Source: Atribacterota bacterium
GTDB lineage: Bacteria > Atribacterota > Phoenicimicrobiia > Phoenicimicrobiales > Phoenicimicrobiaceae
Direction of reading: 5' to 3'
Assembly (NCBI GenBank): GCA_030666935.1
Contig: DAOUWX010000016.1
Coordinates: 1-18,534, forward strand
Length of the DNA: 18,534 nucleotides
This document shows positions 1 to 7,609 of this stretch, piece by piece. Made by a program: the position numbers and the translations under genes. A model generated the notes under the pieces. It searched no databases. It saw only the letters and a list, made by a program, of their open reading frames with translations, and was not told the DNA's origin. Position 1 is the first letter of the stretch. Every line of letters begins with the position of its first letter.

Positions 1-974
1 ACATAAACAATATCAGTTATTAGATTCACTATGACAAACATTAAAGCAAAAAATAATACACATCCCTGTACTACCGGGTAGTCTCTCATATTTACTGCGT
101 TTACCACATACCTTCCGATTCCCGGCCAGGAAAAGACAGTTTCAGTTAAGATTGCACCGGCCAATAGTAAACCAAAATTTAATCCGATTACGGTAATTAC
201 CGGGATCATGGCATTTCTTACTGCATGTTTATAAATTACCACTCTTTCTGATAATCCTTTAGCTCTTTCTGTTCTGATAAAATCCTGCCTTAATACTTCT
301 AACATGCTTGACCTAGTAACACGGGCGATAGTAGCCATAGGTATAGTAGACAGAGCAACAGAAGGTAAGATTAAATAACGAAGCGAACTGAAAAATGCTG
401 CAAAATTGCCGGTAATAAGACTATCCAATAGATAAAAACCGGTAATCCGCTGGAAAGATATCATCATACTTATCCGACCACTGATCGGCAGCCACCTCAG
501 ATATACCCCAAAGATCATCATTAACATAATCCCCAACCAAAAAACCGGCATTGATACACCGAAGATAGCGAGCCCCATAAAACTATAGTCAAAAACCGAA
601 TACTGCCGCGAGGCAGAGATAATTCCGGCAATACAACCTATGGTTACAGCAAAAATCATGGCAAGCATGGTAAGCTCAATTGTATTGGGAAATCTTTCCA
701 ATATCTCTTTGGTTACATATTCATTCGAAACTATAGAACGCCCCAAATCTCCTTTTAAGACCTGTCTAAGCCAGACCCAATATTGAGTAGTGATGGGTTT
801 ATCTAACCCGTATTTTTCTCTGATAGCTCTGATAACCTGGGGAGAGGCATGTTGCCCGGCTATAGTCACTGCCGGGTCACCGGGGGCTAAACGAATCAAA
901 GAAAAGGCGAGGATAGAAACTCCTAATAGTACCGGGATCAACATTAATAATCTTTTGGTAATATACCACTTCAT
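1..974 (-). CDS. Dipeptide/oligopeptide ABC transporter permease, DppB-type (3' end cut by window edge)
   Basis: Inner-membrane permease of a peptide/nickel-type ABC importer; it should form the channel with a DppC-like partner beyond the left edge. My translation gives 324 residues inside the window, so only about ten are missing from the usual length near 335. The N-terminus (MKWYITKRLLMLIPVLLGVS) is the typical first membrane helix of DppB/OppB, followed by an APGDPA motif near residue 30. The cytoplasmic EAA-type loop (ERAKGLSERVVIYKHAVRNA, about residues 236-255) is the ATPase contact site, and GAILTETVFSWPGIG follows at 273-287. The ATG has an AGGAA Shine-Dalgarno sequence (982-986) 7 nt upstream. 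It lies downstream of the binding-protein gene but is separated from it by 179 nt containing two hairpins, so it is probably expressed at a lower level. Substrate cannot be told from this protein alone. Confidence 0.95.
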   Translation of the reverse strand, partial: MKWYITKRLLMLIPVLLGVSILAFSLIRLAPGDPAVTIAGQHASPQVIRAIREKYGLDKPITTQYWVWLRQVLKGDLGRSIVSNEYVTKEILERFPNTIELTMLAMIFAVTIGCIAGIISASRQYSVFDYSFMGLAIFGVSMPVFWLGIMLMMIFGVYLRWLPISGRISMMISFQRITGFYLLDSLITGNFAAFFSSLRYLILPSVALSTIPMATIARVTRSSMLEVLRQDFIRTERAKGLSERVVIYKHAVRNAMIPVITVIGLNFGLLLAGAILTETVFSWPGIGRYVVNAVNMRDYPVVQGCVLFFALMFVIVNLITDIVY

Positions 975-1050
975 CTAATAATTCCTATCTATTTTTAATT
1001 ATACTTCTACTATTATACTTTTTAATCATCATAATGCAACAGGAAAAATT

Positions 1051-1080
1051 AAAAAAAAAGTGCCTCTTCAGGCACATTTT
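1051..1080 (-). terminator. Rho-independent terminator/attenuator between binding protein and permease
   Basis: A 6-bp perfect stem (1060-1065 with 1070-1075, GTGCCT/AGGCAC, four-base loop) is followed in the minus direction by nine T residues (complement of the A run 1051-1059). A run of T residues also follows on the plus strand, so it could act both ways. Its place inside a transporter operon suggests partial termination after the binding-protein gene. Confidence 0.8.
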
Positions 1081-1090
1081 TATTTCATTT

Positions 1091-1123
1091 AAGGGAAGGG
1101 GTGACTGAGTCACCCCTTCCCTT
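1091..1123 (-). terminator. Long perfect hairpin downstream of the binding-protein gene
   Basis: A 15-bp perfect inverted repeat (1091-1105 with 1109-1123, core GGGAAGGGGTGAC) with a 3-base loop starts about 30 nt after the stop codon of the binding protein. No U-tract directly follows it on the minus strand, so alone it is not a classic intrinsic terminator. It may be a 3'-end stabiliser that protects the upstream message from exonucleases, working with the terminator at 1051-1075. The hairpin is directly visible; the role is inferred. Confidence 0.6.
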
Positions 1124-1153
1124 TTACGAAAATTCAAACCAGGAAAATTTTTC

Positions 1154-2788
1154 CTATTCTACCGATACCGGATAGAAGAATTTTCTGGAAGTTGGGTTAA
1201 GGACATAACCTTTTACGTTTGTTCTGAAGACTATATTTTGGACTGAATGAGCGAGATAAACCCAACCGGCATCTTCATGAATCATCTCCTGAGCTTTTCT
1301 GTAATATTCTGCTCTCTTTTCACTGTCATAGGTCTCTAAAGCAGCAGAGAGAAATGCTTGACTGGTATTATTTGTATAGAAAGCATAGTTTCCGGCTGTG
1401 CCAATAGAACAGGCATTAGCTCCATATAATACATTCATAAAATTATCCGGGTCTCCGTTATCACCGGTCCACCCTAAAAGGCACATTTGGTGATTTCCTT
1501 CTTCAGTTTCCTGGAGATAGGTTCCCCAATCAACCTGATAGAATTTTAAATCTATACCCACTGCAGCTAAGTAACTTTGAATTGCTTCACCAATCTTGGG
1601 AGGATCAAACATATACGGACGTGATACCGGCATTACATACAGAGTGACTTCAAAACCATCCGGATATCCTGCTTCGGCTAATAATTGTTTAGCTCTAGCG
1701 GGATCGTAAGGATAATCTACTATATCATCATTATATCCTAGCATAGATGGAGGCATTCCATTTTTGGCAACCATGGCTGTTCCCATATAAATATTATCCA
1801 CTATTGACTGCTTATCAATTGCCATATTAATAGCCTGTCTTACTTTTTTCTTGGTAAGGGGTTCATAATATCCCGGGGTTTTAACCAGAGGTTCATCTGC
1901 TATATCACGCATACCGTTTTTATTGGCATCAATATATCCGTATCCGGTATTCATTGCCATATATCCGACATTCATTCCTGATTGACTCATAAGATTTAAA
2001 TCACTATTAGCTTTTATTCTGTCTAAATCAGCAGGATTGGGATATTCTATACCATGAACCTCACCCACTTCTAAAGCCATAAGTCTGGCTGAAGGGTCAG
2101 GAATAACTTTGAAGATTAATTTATCTAAGCTGGCTCTTTCCCTCCAATAATTCTCATTAGCCTCTAAGGTGATATGGTCATCTTTTACCCATTCGACAAA
2201 TTTGAAAGGACCGGTTCCACATGGATTTTTAAAGGCGTCTCCTTTATATTTTTCTGCATTGGTTGGACTTACTATATTAACCGTAAACATGGCGAGACTG
2301 GTCATTATAGAAGCATTTGGTCTTTTTAAGACAAATTTTACCGTATAATCATCAACCTTCTCCATCTTTTCTACATCACCAAACATATATCCCCAGTAAG
2401 CCCACTCACCGTATTGATGGAAAGGATGGGTGGTGTCATACTGGCGGGCAAAGGAAAAGACTACTGCATCTGCATTGAAATCAGTCCCATCATGGAATTT
2501 AACCCCTTCTCTTAAGTTAAAAACAATCTCTGTCCCATCTGCTGATGCTTCCCAGGAGGTAGCCAAACAAGGTTGTATCAATACAGAACCTGCTTCATAT
2601 TCAACCAGGCCTTCGAAGATATTATCCATTCTCTGAATGGATTCTCCATCAGTTACGTCTGCAGGATCCAATCTAACCGCATCTCCACTACTACCGAATA
2701 CCAGAGTGCCTCCTGCAGAAGCCGCTCCAACTACACTAAATACTAATCCTACTGTTAATAATAACACTACAAACAATTTACTTTTCAT
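1154..2788 (-). CDS. Peptide-type ABC transporter substrate-binding protein (family 5, DppA/OppA-like)
   Basis: Periplasmic receptor that captures a peptide, nickel complex, or similar ligand and delivers it to the permease encoded next downstream. The 544 residues match the normal length of the family. Residues 1-25 form a clear Sec signal peptide ending ASA before GGTLVFG. There is no lipobox cysteine, which fits a soluble periplasmic protein in a diderm. The family 5 signature region lies at about 40-65 (RLDPADVTDGESIQRMDNIF), followed by FNLREGVKFHDGT. The ATG has a strong Shine-Dalgarno sequence (AAAGGAGAAT) just upstream. The gene has its own leader of about 150 nt with a possible extended -10 promoter, and hairpins follow it, both typical of a binding protein made in excess over its permease. 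Ligand specificity cannot be read from sequence; many annotated dipeptide receptors of this family bind other small molecules. Confidence 0.95.
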   Translation of the reverse strand: MKSKLFVVLLLTVGLVFSVVGAASAGGTLVFGSSGDAVRLDPADVTDGESIQRMDNIFEGLVEYEAGSVLIQPCLATSWEASADGTEIVFNLREGVKFHDGTDFNADAVVFSFARQYDTTHPFHQYGEWAYWGYMFGDVEKMEKVDDYTVKFVLKRPNASIMTSLAMFTVNIVSPTNAEKYKGDAFKNPCGTGPFKFVEWVKDDHITLEANENYWRERASLDKLIFKVIPDPSARLMALEVGEVHGIEYPNPADLDRIKANSDLNLMSQSGMNVGYMAMNTGYGYIDANKNGMRDIADEPLVKTPGYYEPLTKKKVRQAINMAIDKQSIVDNIYMGTAMVAKNGMPPSMLGYNDDIVDYPYDPARAKQLLAEAGYPDGFEVTLYVMPVSRPYMFDPPKIGEAIQSYLAAVGIDLKFYQVDWGTYLQETEEGNHQMCLLGWTGDNGDPDNFMNVLYGANACSIGTAGNYAFYTNNTSQAFLSAALETYDSEKRAEYYRKAQEMIHEDAGWVYLAHSVQNIVFRTNVKGYVLNPTSRKFFYPVSVE

Positions 2789-2878
2789 ATTTATTCTCCT
2801 TTCTAATTAATACTTTTTAATTAAAATGCCCAATTAATTCTCTAAATAATTTTCCTCCTTTCTTTCTTATTCTTACTT

Positions 2879-2887
2879 ATTGTATCA
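2879..2887 (-). promoter_or_regulatory. Possible extended -10 promoter for the peptide-binding protein gene
   Basis: On the minus strand the sequence reads TGATACAAT, an extended -10 element (TGn plus TACAAT, 5 of 6 matches to TATAAT), about 90 nt upstream of the start codon. No good -35 hexamer sits at 16-18 nt, as is usual for extended -10 promoters. The leader also holds a second strong Shine-Dalgarno-like GGAGG (near 2853-2858) that serves no visible reading frame. Confidence 0.4.
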
Positions 2888-2944
2888 TGGTTGCGAATTT
2901 AATTTTGATTAGACATAAATCTATATCCTAAAAAAATAATTTGT

Positions 2945-4408
2945 TTATTTTAAATATGATATTGGATTAACCGGTTTACCACTTGATCTTATTTCAAAAT
3001 GGAGGTGGGGACCGGTAGCATTTCCAGTGCTTCCCATCTTAGCGATTACACTACCCTTATTCACATACTGACCTTTCTTCACTAAATTTACCGAATTATG
3101 ACCATATACTGTAGAATATCCCCCATTATGGCTCAAGATAATTACATTGCCATATCCTCTCATATAACCAGCATAGCTTACCCTGCCGCTCTCGGCAGCT
3201 ACTATATTAGTCCCGGTAGGACCACCGATATCTATACCAGCATGAAAATCTTTCCTTCCGCTTATAACTCTCATCCCATAAGGAGAAGTAATCCTTCCTC
3301 TTACCGGCCAGATAAAATTACATATACTACTACGGGCACCGGGTACATTAGGAATTCTCAATTGCTGTCCTGCAGAAATTTTGGAAGCATCGGCAATACT
3401 ATTAGCTGCTATAATAGCTTCTAATTTTACATTATATTCGCGCGAAATACTCCAGAGGCTTTCTCCTTTTTTTACATAATAAATTATTTCCTCCGCTACA
3501 GTATCCTGGTTATATCCTTCTGCTTTGGCAATATCCATATTAGTTATGGGCAGCTTTAATTTTTGACCGATAGATAATCGGGATATTTCTTTTAAGTTAT
3601 TGGTAGAAATAATAGAATTCATTTTTACATCATATCTCTGGGATATGCTCCACAAGGTATCTCCTTTTACCACGGTATAAGTTATTATAGTTGGTCCCTG
3701 TTTCTGATTAGATTTAGATACTCCTCCTCCTATTGCCGGGATTTCTAATTTTTGACCAAGGGATAAGATGTCTTTATCCTTAAGATTATTAACACTCGTA
3801 ATAACTTCCACTGAAACTCCATGTTTCCGAGAAATATTCCATAGATTATCACCTGCTTTAACTGTATAAACAATCGGTTCTGCATTTTCGGCTTGACTGA
3901 TATTATTATTGATGTCATCATTCTTTTTATCAATAACCGCCCGGTTAACCATATTTGTTTCAGCAACAGCATTTTTATGTGAAGGGATTTTCATTTCCTG
4001 CCCAATAGAAATTAATTCTGAATTTGCGATGTTATTGGCGGCAAGAATTAAATCTACAGAAAGATTATATTTTTGGGCAATTGACCATAAAGTATCTCCT
4101 TTTCTTGTGACATGCATAATATAATCATCGGTAGGGAGACTATTTTGGGGGATTTTAATAATTTGACCGATAGATAAAGCATCTTTGTTTTTAATATTAT
4201 TAAGAGTTAAAATCAGTTCCAAGGATATATTGTATTGTTTGGAGATGCTCCATAGAGTATCACCCTTGGTTACTTTATGTGTAATAAATTCATCATTATT
4301 ACCATCAGCAAAAGAGTAAAAAGGCATAGAAAAGATAAACAATAAAAGCAAGGTAATCAAAATAATAGAATGTTTCTTATCTCTATTAGGTTTTTGGGCT
4401 AAATACAT
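2945..4408 (-). CDS. Exported murein endopeptidase with five LysM domains and an M23 peptidase domain
   Basis: Cell-wall hydrolase expected to bind peptidoglycan through LysM repeats and cleave peptide cross-links with a zinc M23 (LytM/NlpD-type) domain. Of 487 residues, 14-34 are a hydrophobic signal or anchor segment. Five LysM repeats follow at about 43-87, 97-142, 180-224, 243-287 and 309-353, each with a GD/GE-(T/N/S)LWxIS core and an xxxGQxxxIP end. The M23 domain covers about 366-487. Its zinc ligands H389 and D393 (HAGID) and H470, plus catalytic H437 and H468 (GPHLHFE), are all present, so it should be an active enzyme rather than an NlpD-like activator. The ATG has AGAGGAGAAT just upstream. 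It follows an HTH gene with its own promoter, and a lytic transglycosylase is encoded 0.8 kb further upstream, so this stretch seems devoted to envelope remodelling. There is no lipobox. Confidence 0.95.
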   Translation of the reverse strand: MYLAQKPNRDKKHSIILITLLLLFIFSMPFYSFADGNNDEFITHKVTKGDTLWSISKQYNISLELILTLNNIKNKDALSIGQIIKIPQNSLPTDDYIMHVTRKGDTLWSIAQKYNLSVDLILAANNIANSELISIGQEMKIPSHKNAVAETNMVNRAVIDKKNDDINNNISQAENAEPIVYTVKAGDNLWNISRKHGVSVEVITSVNNLKDKDILSLGQKLEIPAIGGGVSKSNQKQGPTIITYTVVKGDTLWSISQRYDVKMNSIISTNNLKEISRLSIGQKLKLPITNMDIAKAEGYNQDTVAEEIIYYVKKGESLWSISREYNVKLEAIIAANSIADASKISAGQQLRIPNVPGARSSICNFIWPVRGRITSPYGMRVISGRKDFHAGIDIGGPTGTNIVAAESGRVSYAGYMRGYGNVIILSHNGGYSTVYGHNSVNLVKKGQYVNKGSVIAKMGSTGNATGPHLHFEIRSSGKPVNPISYLK

Positions 4409-4494
4409 CCTTTATTCTCCTCTGTTTAGGAACTAATAACCAAAAATGAGGTAAAAAGTAAACAATTAAGAAGTTTCCTCAGGCAGTTAAGCAG

Positions 4495-4674
4495 CTATTT
4501 TTTATTTGTCTTAGGCTTCTTTTCTAAAAAATTATCAATAATTTCCTTTTTAAAACGCCAGATTCTTCCAATTTTAACTGCCGGAATCTTATTGCTCCTT
4601 GCCCATTGATAGACAGTAAGGGGCTTTACCTGCAAATATTTTGCTACTTGTTTTGCAGTTAAATATTCTTCCAT
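4495..4674 (-). CDS. Small excisionase/MerR-type helix-turn-helix DNA-binding protein
   Basis: A 59-residue protein found by translating the gap between the M23 and zinc-ribbon genes. It begins MEEYLTAKQVAKYLQV and continues with LTVYQWARSNKIPAVKIGR and WRFKKEIIDNFLEKK, the standard pattern of helix-turn-helix domains related to phage excisionases (HTH_17/MerR-like): a first helix TAKQVAKYL, a recognition helix TVYQWARSNKI, then the PAVKIGRxWRF wing. The tail is lysine-rich. A Shine-Dalgarno sequence (AAGGAAG) lies 9 nt upstream of the ATG, and a sigma70-type promoter lies about 34 nt upstream. Stand-alone proteins of this type are usually small transcription regulators or excisionases. No integrase or att site is visible nearby, so a regulator of its own promoter or of the downstream M23 gene is likelier. 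That target is inference. Confidence 0.88.
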   Translation of the reverse strand: MEEYLTAKQVAKYLQVKPLTVYQWARSNKIPAVKIGRIWRFKKEIIDNFLEKKPKTNKK

Positions 4675-4714
4675 CTCATAAATCTTCCTTGATTTATGTT
4701 GATTTCTTTATATT

Positions 4715-4743
4715 ATATTATTGGTTTTTGGTGATTTTGTCAA
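4715..4743 (-). promoter_or_regulatory. Sigma70-type promoter for the HTH gene (and perhaps the M23 gene)
   Basis: On the minus strand a perfect -35 TTGACA (4738-4743) is followed after exactly 17 nt by TAATAT (4715-4720), a 4 of 6 match to the -10 consensus. Transcription would begin near 4708, giving a leader of about 34 nt before the ATG at 4674. This is the best promoter I see in the window. Confidence 0.7.
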
Positions 4744-4762
4744 TTTTTTTTATATCAACTTA

Positions 4763-4794
4763 ATAATCGGTGAATTGGAGAATTGGTAAATTGG
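4763..4794. repeat. Four tandem 8-bp units upstream of the HTH promoter
   Basis: On the plus strand four consecutive octamers read ATAATCGG, TGAATTGG, AGAATTGG and TAAATTGG. All end in a (A/T)T(T/C)GG core and follow one another without gaps. The array ends 20 bp upstream of the -35 element of the HTH gene. It could be a set of iterated operator sites for the small HTH protein, or only a decayed microsatellite. Confidence 0.6.
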
Positions 4795-4806
4795 CAGATT
4801 ACTCAC

Positions 4807-5139
4807 TCACCTTCCGCTTTTATCCTTTTCTTTATGCAGCATATCTCCTATCTCCCGGGCAACCCGATAAGGCTTGGTTAAAATTCTGATAGGCATAGAC
4901 TTTAAAAAATGAGATAGATCTTTTTTTATCTCCTCAGTTATCCGATGAGGTTTAGTTAACACCCTATCTATAAAATCTGCAGTGTAGGTTTCTAATAATT
5001 TTTCCCGGTTAATTCTAATTTCGTTTCCGCAAATATTACACTTAATATCTTCTAAATATTCACCTTTATAGGTAATGGTATGATTGGTTTCTTTATTACA
5101 GTGAAGACAAAAAAGTTGAGCTTTTACTTTACTGGTCAT
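4807..5139 (-). CDS. Small zinc-ribbon protein of unknown function with an internal repeat
   Basis: A 110-residue, highly charged protein with no signal peptide or membrane segment. Two CxxC pairs (C11-C14 and C34-C37) separated by 19 residues form a likely zinc ribbon. The rest is helical and contains a visible internal duplication: residues 59-71 (RVLTKPHRITEEI) and 85-97 (RILTKPYRVAREI). It resembles, from memory, small proteins of anaerobic Firmicutes annotated only as 'bh protein', but I cannot confirm this. It lies 64 nt downstream of the lytic transglycosylase gene in the same direction, so probably shares its transcript. The ATG is the first start after an in-frame TGA. Only a weak GAGAG lies close to it, while a perfect GGAGG sits 31 nt upstream beyond a hairpin (see separate entry). 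Nucleic-acid or protein binding is possible, but no function can be assigned. Confidence 0.8.
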   Translation of the reverse strand: MTSKVKAQLFCLHCNKETNHTITYKGEYLEDIKCNICGNEIRINREKLLETYTADFIDRVLTKPHRITEEIKKDLSHFLKSMPIRILTKPYRVAREIGDMLHKEKDKSGR

Positions 5140-5175
5140 TTGCTCTCAAGTTCGCCGTATCGAACTTTTACCTCC
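5140..5175 (-). promoter_or_regulatory. Unusual ribosome-binding leader: GGAGG, 7-bp hairpin, then start codon
   Basis: In the minus-strand leader of the zinc-ribbon gene, GGAGG (5171-5175) is 31 nt from the ATG, too far for normal initiation. Between them is a perfect 7-bp stem (AAGTTCG 5161-5167 with CGAACTT 5148-5154, six-base loop). If it folds, 20 nt are looped out and the effective spacing falls to 11 nt. Alternatively the palindrome is an inserted repeat that has damaged the site. Confidence 0.5.
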
Positions 5176-5203
5176 TTTTTTAATCCGGTAAAAACCATTT
5201 CAT

Positions 5204-7528
5204 TTACTCTTCGCTTAAAACCTGTGCCAATCTTTTGTACATCTGGTAAGATTTTGTAACTTTTTTTATATGCTCTCTGGTCTCGGAATAAGGAACATTT
5301 TCTACAAAATTATCCAGGTCAGATCTATCATATTGCTTTAACCACTTACTGGTTGTGCCTGGGCCGGCATTATAACCCGAAATCACTAATATTAGATCAT
5401 TGGAAAATCTTTCATTTAAATAATTAATATACCAGCAACCCAAATCAATATTAACCTCAGGGTCAAATAGCATATCATCATTAAAATCTTCCAGATTTAA
5501 TTTCAGAGCAATCCATTCCCCGGTGGAAAAAATTATCTGCATCAGTCCTCTTGCCCCGGCAACAGATTCATTCCAGGAGTTAAATCTACTTTCCTCTCTG
5601 ATCATAGCCAGAACAAGCAAAGGATCTATTTCGTATTCCAAAGCACGTTCTCTTATTGTATCTTCATAATAGATAGGGTAGAGACTCTGCCATAATTCCA
5701 GTGGTAAATACTCTAATTGATGATTGTCCTCTAAATAGTTAAAAATTATCTCTGTATAATTTAAAGAAACATTGTAATCCTTATTCTTTTTATTAACTTC
5801 ACTTAGTTTAAATAATAAAAAGATGTTTCCGGAATTATAATTTAATGCTCCCTTTAATTCAACTATTGATTCTTTGTAAAAACTAATTTCTTCAAACAAT
5901 TCTGCTTTAAGCAGTGACAGCTGGCCTTTCCCTTCTATTTTATCATATTTTTTTAAAAATTCCTCTAAATTTGTAAAATCTTCTTTCCTGGAGACAGAAA
6001 CAGGCCAAGTAAAGCTAATATCACTTCTCTGTTCTGTAATTCTTTCGGTATAATAACTCAAAGGATATTCCCTAACAAGTTTTTCGTAGGCAATTTTTGC
6101 CTCCTCATCTGACCCCATATTCTCTAAAATCTTTCCCCTCCAGTACAGGGCATCATCTCCCAATCTACTTTGGGAAAATCTCTCTGACAATTCTCGATAG
6201 TAATCTAATGCCTCATTATAAGAATTGTTATTGCTATAATGTCGGGCTAAATTCCATAAAGAAGTCATCGATTCATAACTATTAGGATATTTGCTTATTA
6301 ATTCTCTCCATAGAGAAATTCCCTTTTCTGTTTCTTTTAACTGAAAATAAGATTCTGCCAGACGCAGATAAGATTGCCGGGCATAATAGCTTTCGGGGTA
6401 TTGTCCGATAATTTTTTCATACTTATCTATTGCCAAATAACGCTCTCCTAAAGAACGCAGAGAATTGCCCCCAAGATAATTTGCTTTAATAGTAATTTCG
6501 CCGGGAGGAAATTTTGCTATAATCTCTTCACACTGATTGACAGCTTCCCTATATTCCTTTTTGTAATGCAGGGCCCTTGCCCTCTTATAGTAGACTTCTG
6601 CGATATCAAAAGCTTCAGGAAAAGTTTCAATAATTTCCTTATATAAACCTTCCGCTATATTATACTGGCGATATTTAAATAAAATATCTGCGCATTTTAC
6701 CATTATATGGTAGGAAATTTTTATATCTTTTAAATCTTCTTGAATCTTGTAAAAATATCTAACCAATAACTCTTCCGGTTCTGAATTCCTTTCAAGTCTA
6801 TAGCCTTCATCCAATATCTCATATAAACAGTTTAGAGAATCAATATATTTTTTTTCTTGCCAGTATATCTCAGAAAGCTCAAGTAACACCTTTGCTTTAA
6901 GCTGGTTATCTTTGGAATCTTCCAGGATATTTTTGTAATAAATTACCGCAGAAGTTGTATCCTTTAACTCTCGATAATTCCGAGCTATCTGGTAATTGAC
7001 TTCTGAAGTAATTAGACTTTGCGGAAAATTCTCTATTATTTGTTTATAAGTATCTGTAGATTCGCGATTTTCACCTTTAAGTCTAAAGGTTTCGGCCAGA
7101 TGAAAGAGAGAATAATCAGTCAAAATGGGGTCATCTACTACTAAGTTATTATAAACTTCTATCGCACTATCCCAATCTTCAATCCTTCTATAACAATCCC
7201 CCAATAGATATTGAGATTTAATATAAAGAGGTAAATTCAGGGTGGAATATTTTACCTTTAACAATTCGAAAATTGCCTGCTGATAATTACTCTGTTTGTA
7301 TAACTCCAATCCTATTTTATAGTTTTCTATATCTTCTATTAGTTCAATATTTGAAGGTTGTTCCTCTACTACTTTGGAAAGCCTTAATATCTTCAACTGC
7401 TGAATTTCAAGTTCGGTCAACTCATTATTGTCAGCCAAAGCAATATCTGTCCCAAATAAGCTGATAGCTAAAATCATTATCAAAAAAAATATCATTACTA
7501 TTTTCATTTTACACACTCTTATTTTCAT
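5204..7528 (-). CDS. Exported lytic murein transglycosylase (SLT domain) with a long TPR-repeat region
   Basis: Predicted to cleave the glycan strand of peptidoglycan outside the cytoplasm, forming 1,6-anhydromuramic products. The 774-residue product has a signal segment at about 8-33 (MKIVMIFFLIMILAISLFGT, then DIALADNNE). About 70-600 consists of repeated tetratricopeptide-like helix pairs (for example YLLGDCYRRIEDWDSAIEVY and YKRARALHYKKEYREAVNQC), which resemble the superhelical ring of Slt70-type enzymes. The C-terminal 158 residues are the SLT domain: catalytic E646 in EESRFN, GLMQ at 661-664 and GYNAGPG at 718-724, all expected for an active enzyme. The first ATG lacks a clear Shine-Dalgarno sequence; a second ATG at 7507 has a weak AAGAG upstream and removes seven residues, leaving a neater signal peptide. 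A zinc-ribbon gene follows and the M23 endopeptidase lies in the same group, so the two could act together on the wall. Confidence 0.92.
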   Translation of the reverse strand: MKIRVCKMKIVMIFFLIMILAISLFGTDIALADNNELTELEIQQLKILRLSKVVEEQPSNIELIEDIENYKIGLELYKQSNYQQAIFELLKVKYSTLNLPLYIKSQYLLGDCYRRIEDWDSAIEVYNNLVVDDPILTDYSLFHLAETFRLKGENRESTDTYKQIIENFPQSLITSEVNYQIARNYRELKDTTSAVIYYKNILEDSKDNQLKAKVLLELSEIYWQEKKYIDSLNCLYEILDEGYRLERNSEPEELLVRYFYKIQEDLKDIKISYHIMVKCADILFKYRQYNIAEGLYKEIIETFPEAFDIAEVYYKRARALHYKKEYREAVNQCEEIIAKFPPGEITIKANYLGGNSLRSLGERYLAIDKYEKIIGQYPESYYARQSYLRLAESYFQLKETEKGISLWRELISKYPNSYESMTSLWNLARHYSNNNSYNEALDYYRELSERFSQSRLGDDALYWRGKILENMGSDEEAKIAYEKLVREYPLSYYTERITEQRSDISFTWPVSVSRKEDFTNLEEFLKKYDKIEGKGQLSLLKAELFEEISFYKESIVELKGALNYNSGNIFLLFKLSEVNKKNKDYNVSLNYTEIIFNYLEDNHQLEYLPLELWQSLYPIYYEDTIRERALEYEIDPLLVLAMIREESRFNSWNESVAGARGLMQIIFSTGEWIALKLNLEDFNDDMLFDPEVNIDLGCWYINYLNERFSNDLILVISGYNAGPGTTSKWLKQYDRSDLDNFVENVPYSETREHIKKVTKSYQMYKRLAQVLSEE

Positions 7529-7545
7529 TTTAATTTTTATTCTGT

Positions 7546-7569
7546 AGAGACACGATGAATTGTGTCTTT
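7546..7569. repeat. Imperfect palindrome in the gap before the transglycosylase gene
   Basis: AGACACGA (7548-7555) pairs with TTGTGTCT (7560-7567) around a 4-base loop, with one G-T wobble on the plus strand. A short T run follows on the plus strand only, where no gene ends. On the minus strand it lies in the leader of the transglycosylase gene with no U-tract. It resembles a decayed REP-like palindrome rather than a functional terminator. Confidence 0.4.
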
Positions 7570-7609
7570 TATATTCAATATATTTCCTTCATTGAGGCGT
7601 GCCGTACTG

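Noticed and set aside
790..978. Short plus-strand reading frame
   Set aside because: It lies antisense to the DppB-like permease, whose minus-strand translation is clearly a real membrane protein. The other short plus-strand frames are likewise antisense shadows of strong genes.
2933..2951. A/T-only hairpin with T run after the M23 gene
   Set aside because: The stem has no G-C pair and overlaps the stop codon, so it is too weak to call as a terminator.
4495..4674. Excisionase of a prophage or integrative element
   Set aside because: The protein fold fits, but no integrase, att-like repeats or other phage genes are visible, and the flanking genes are ordinary envelope genes.
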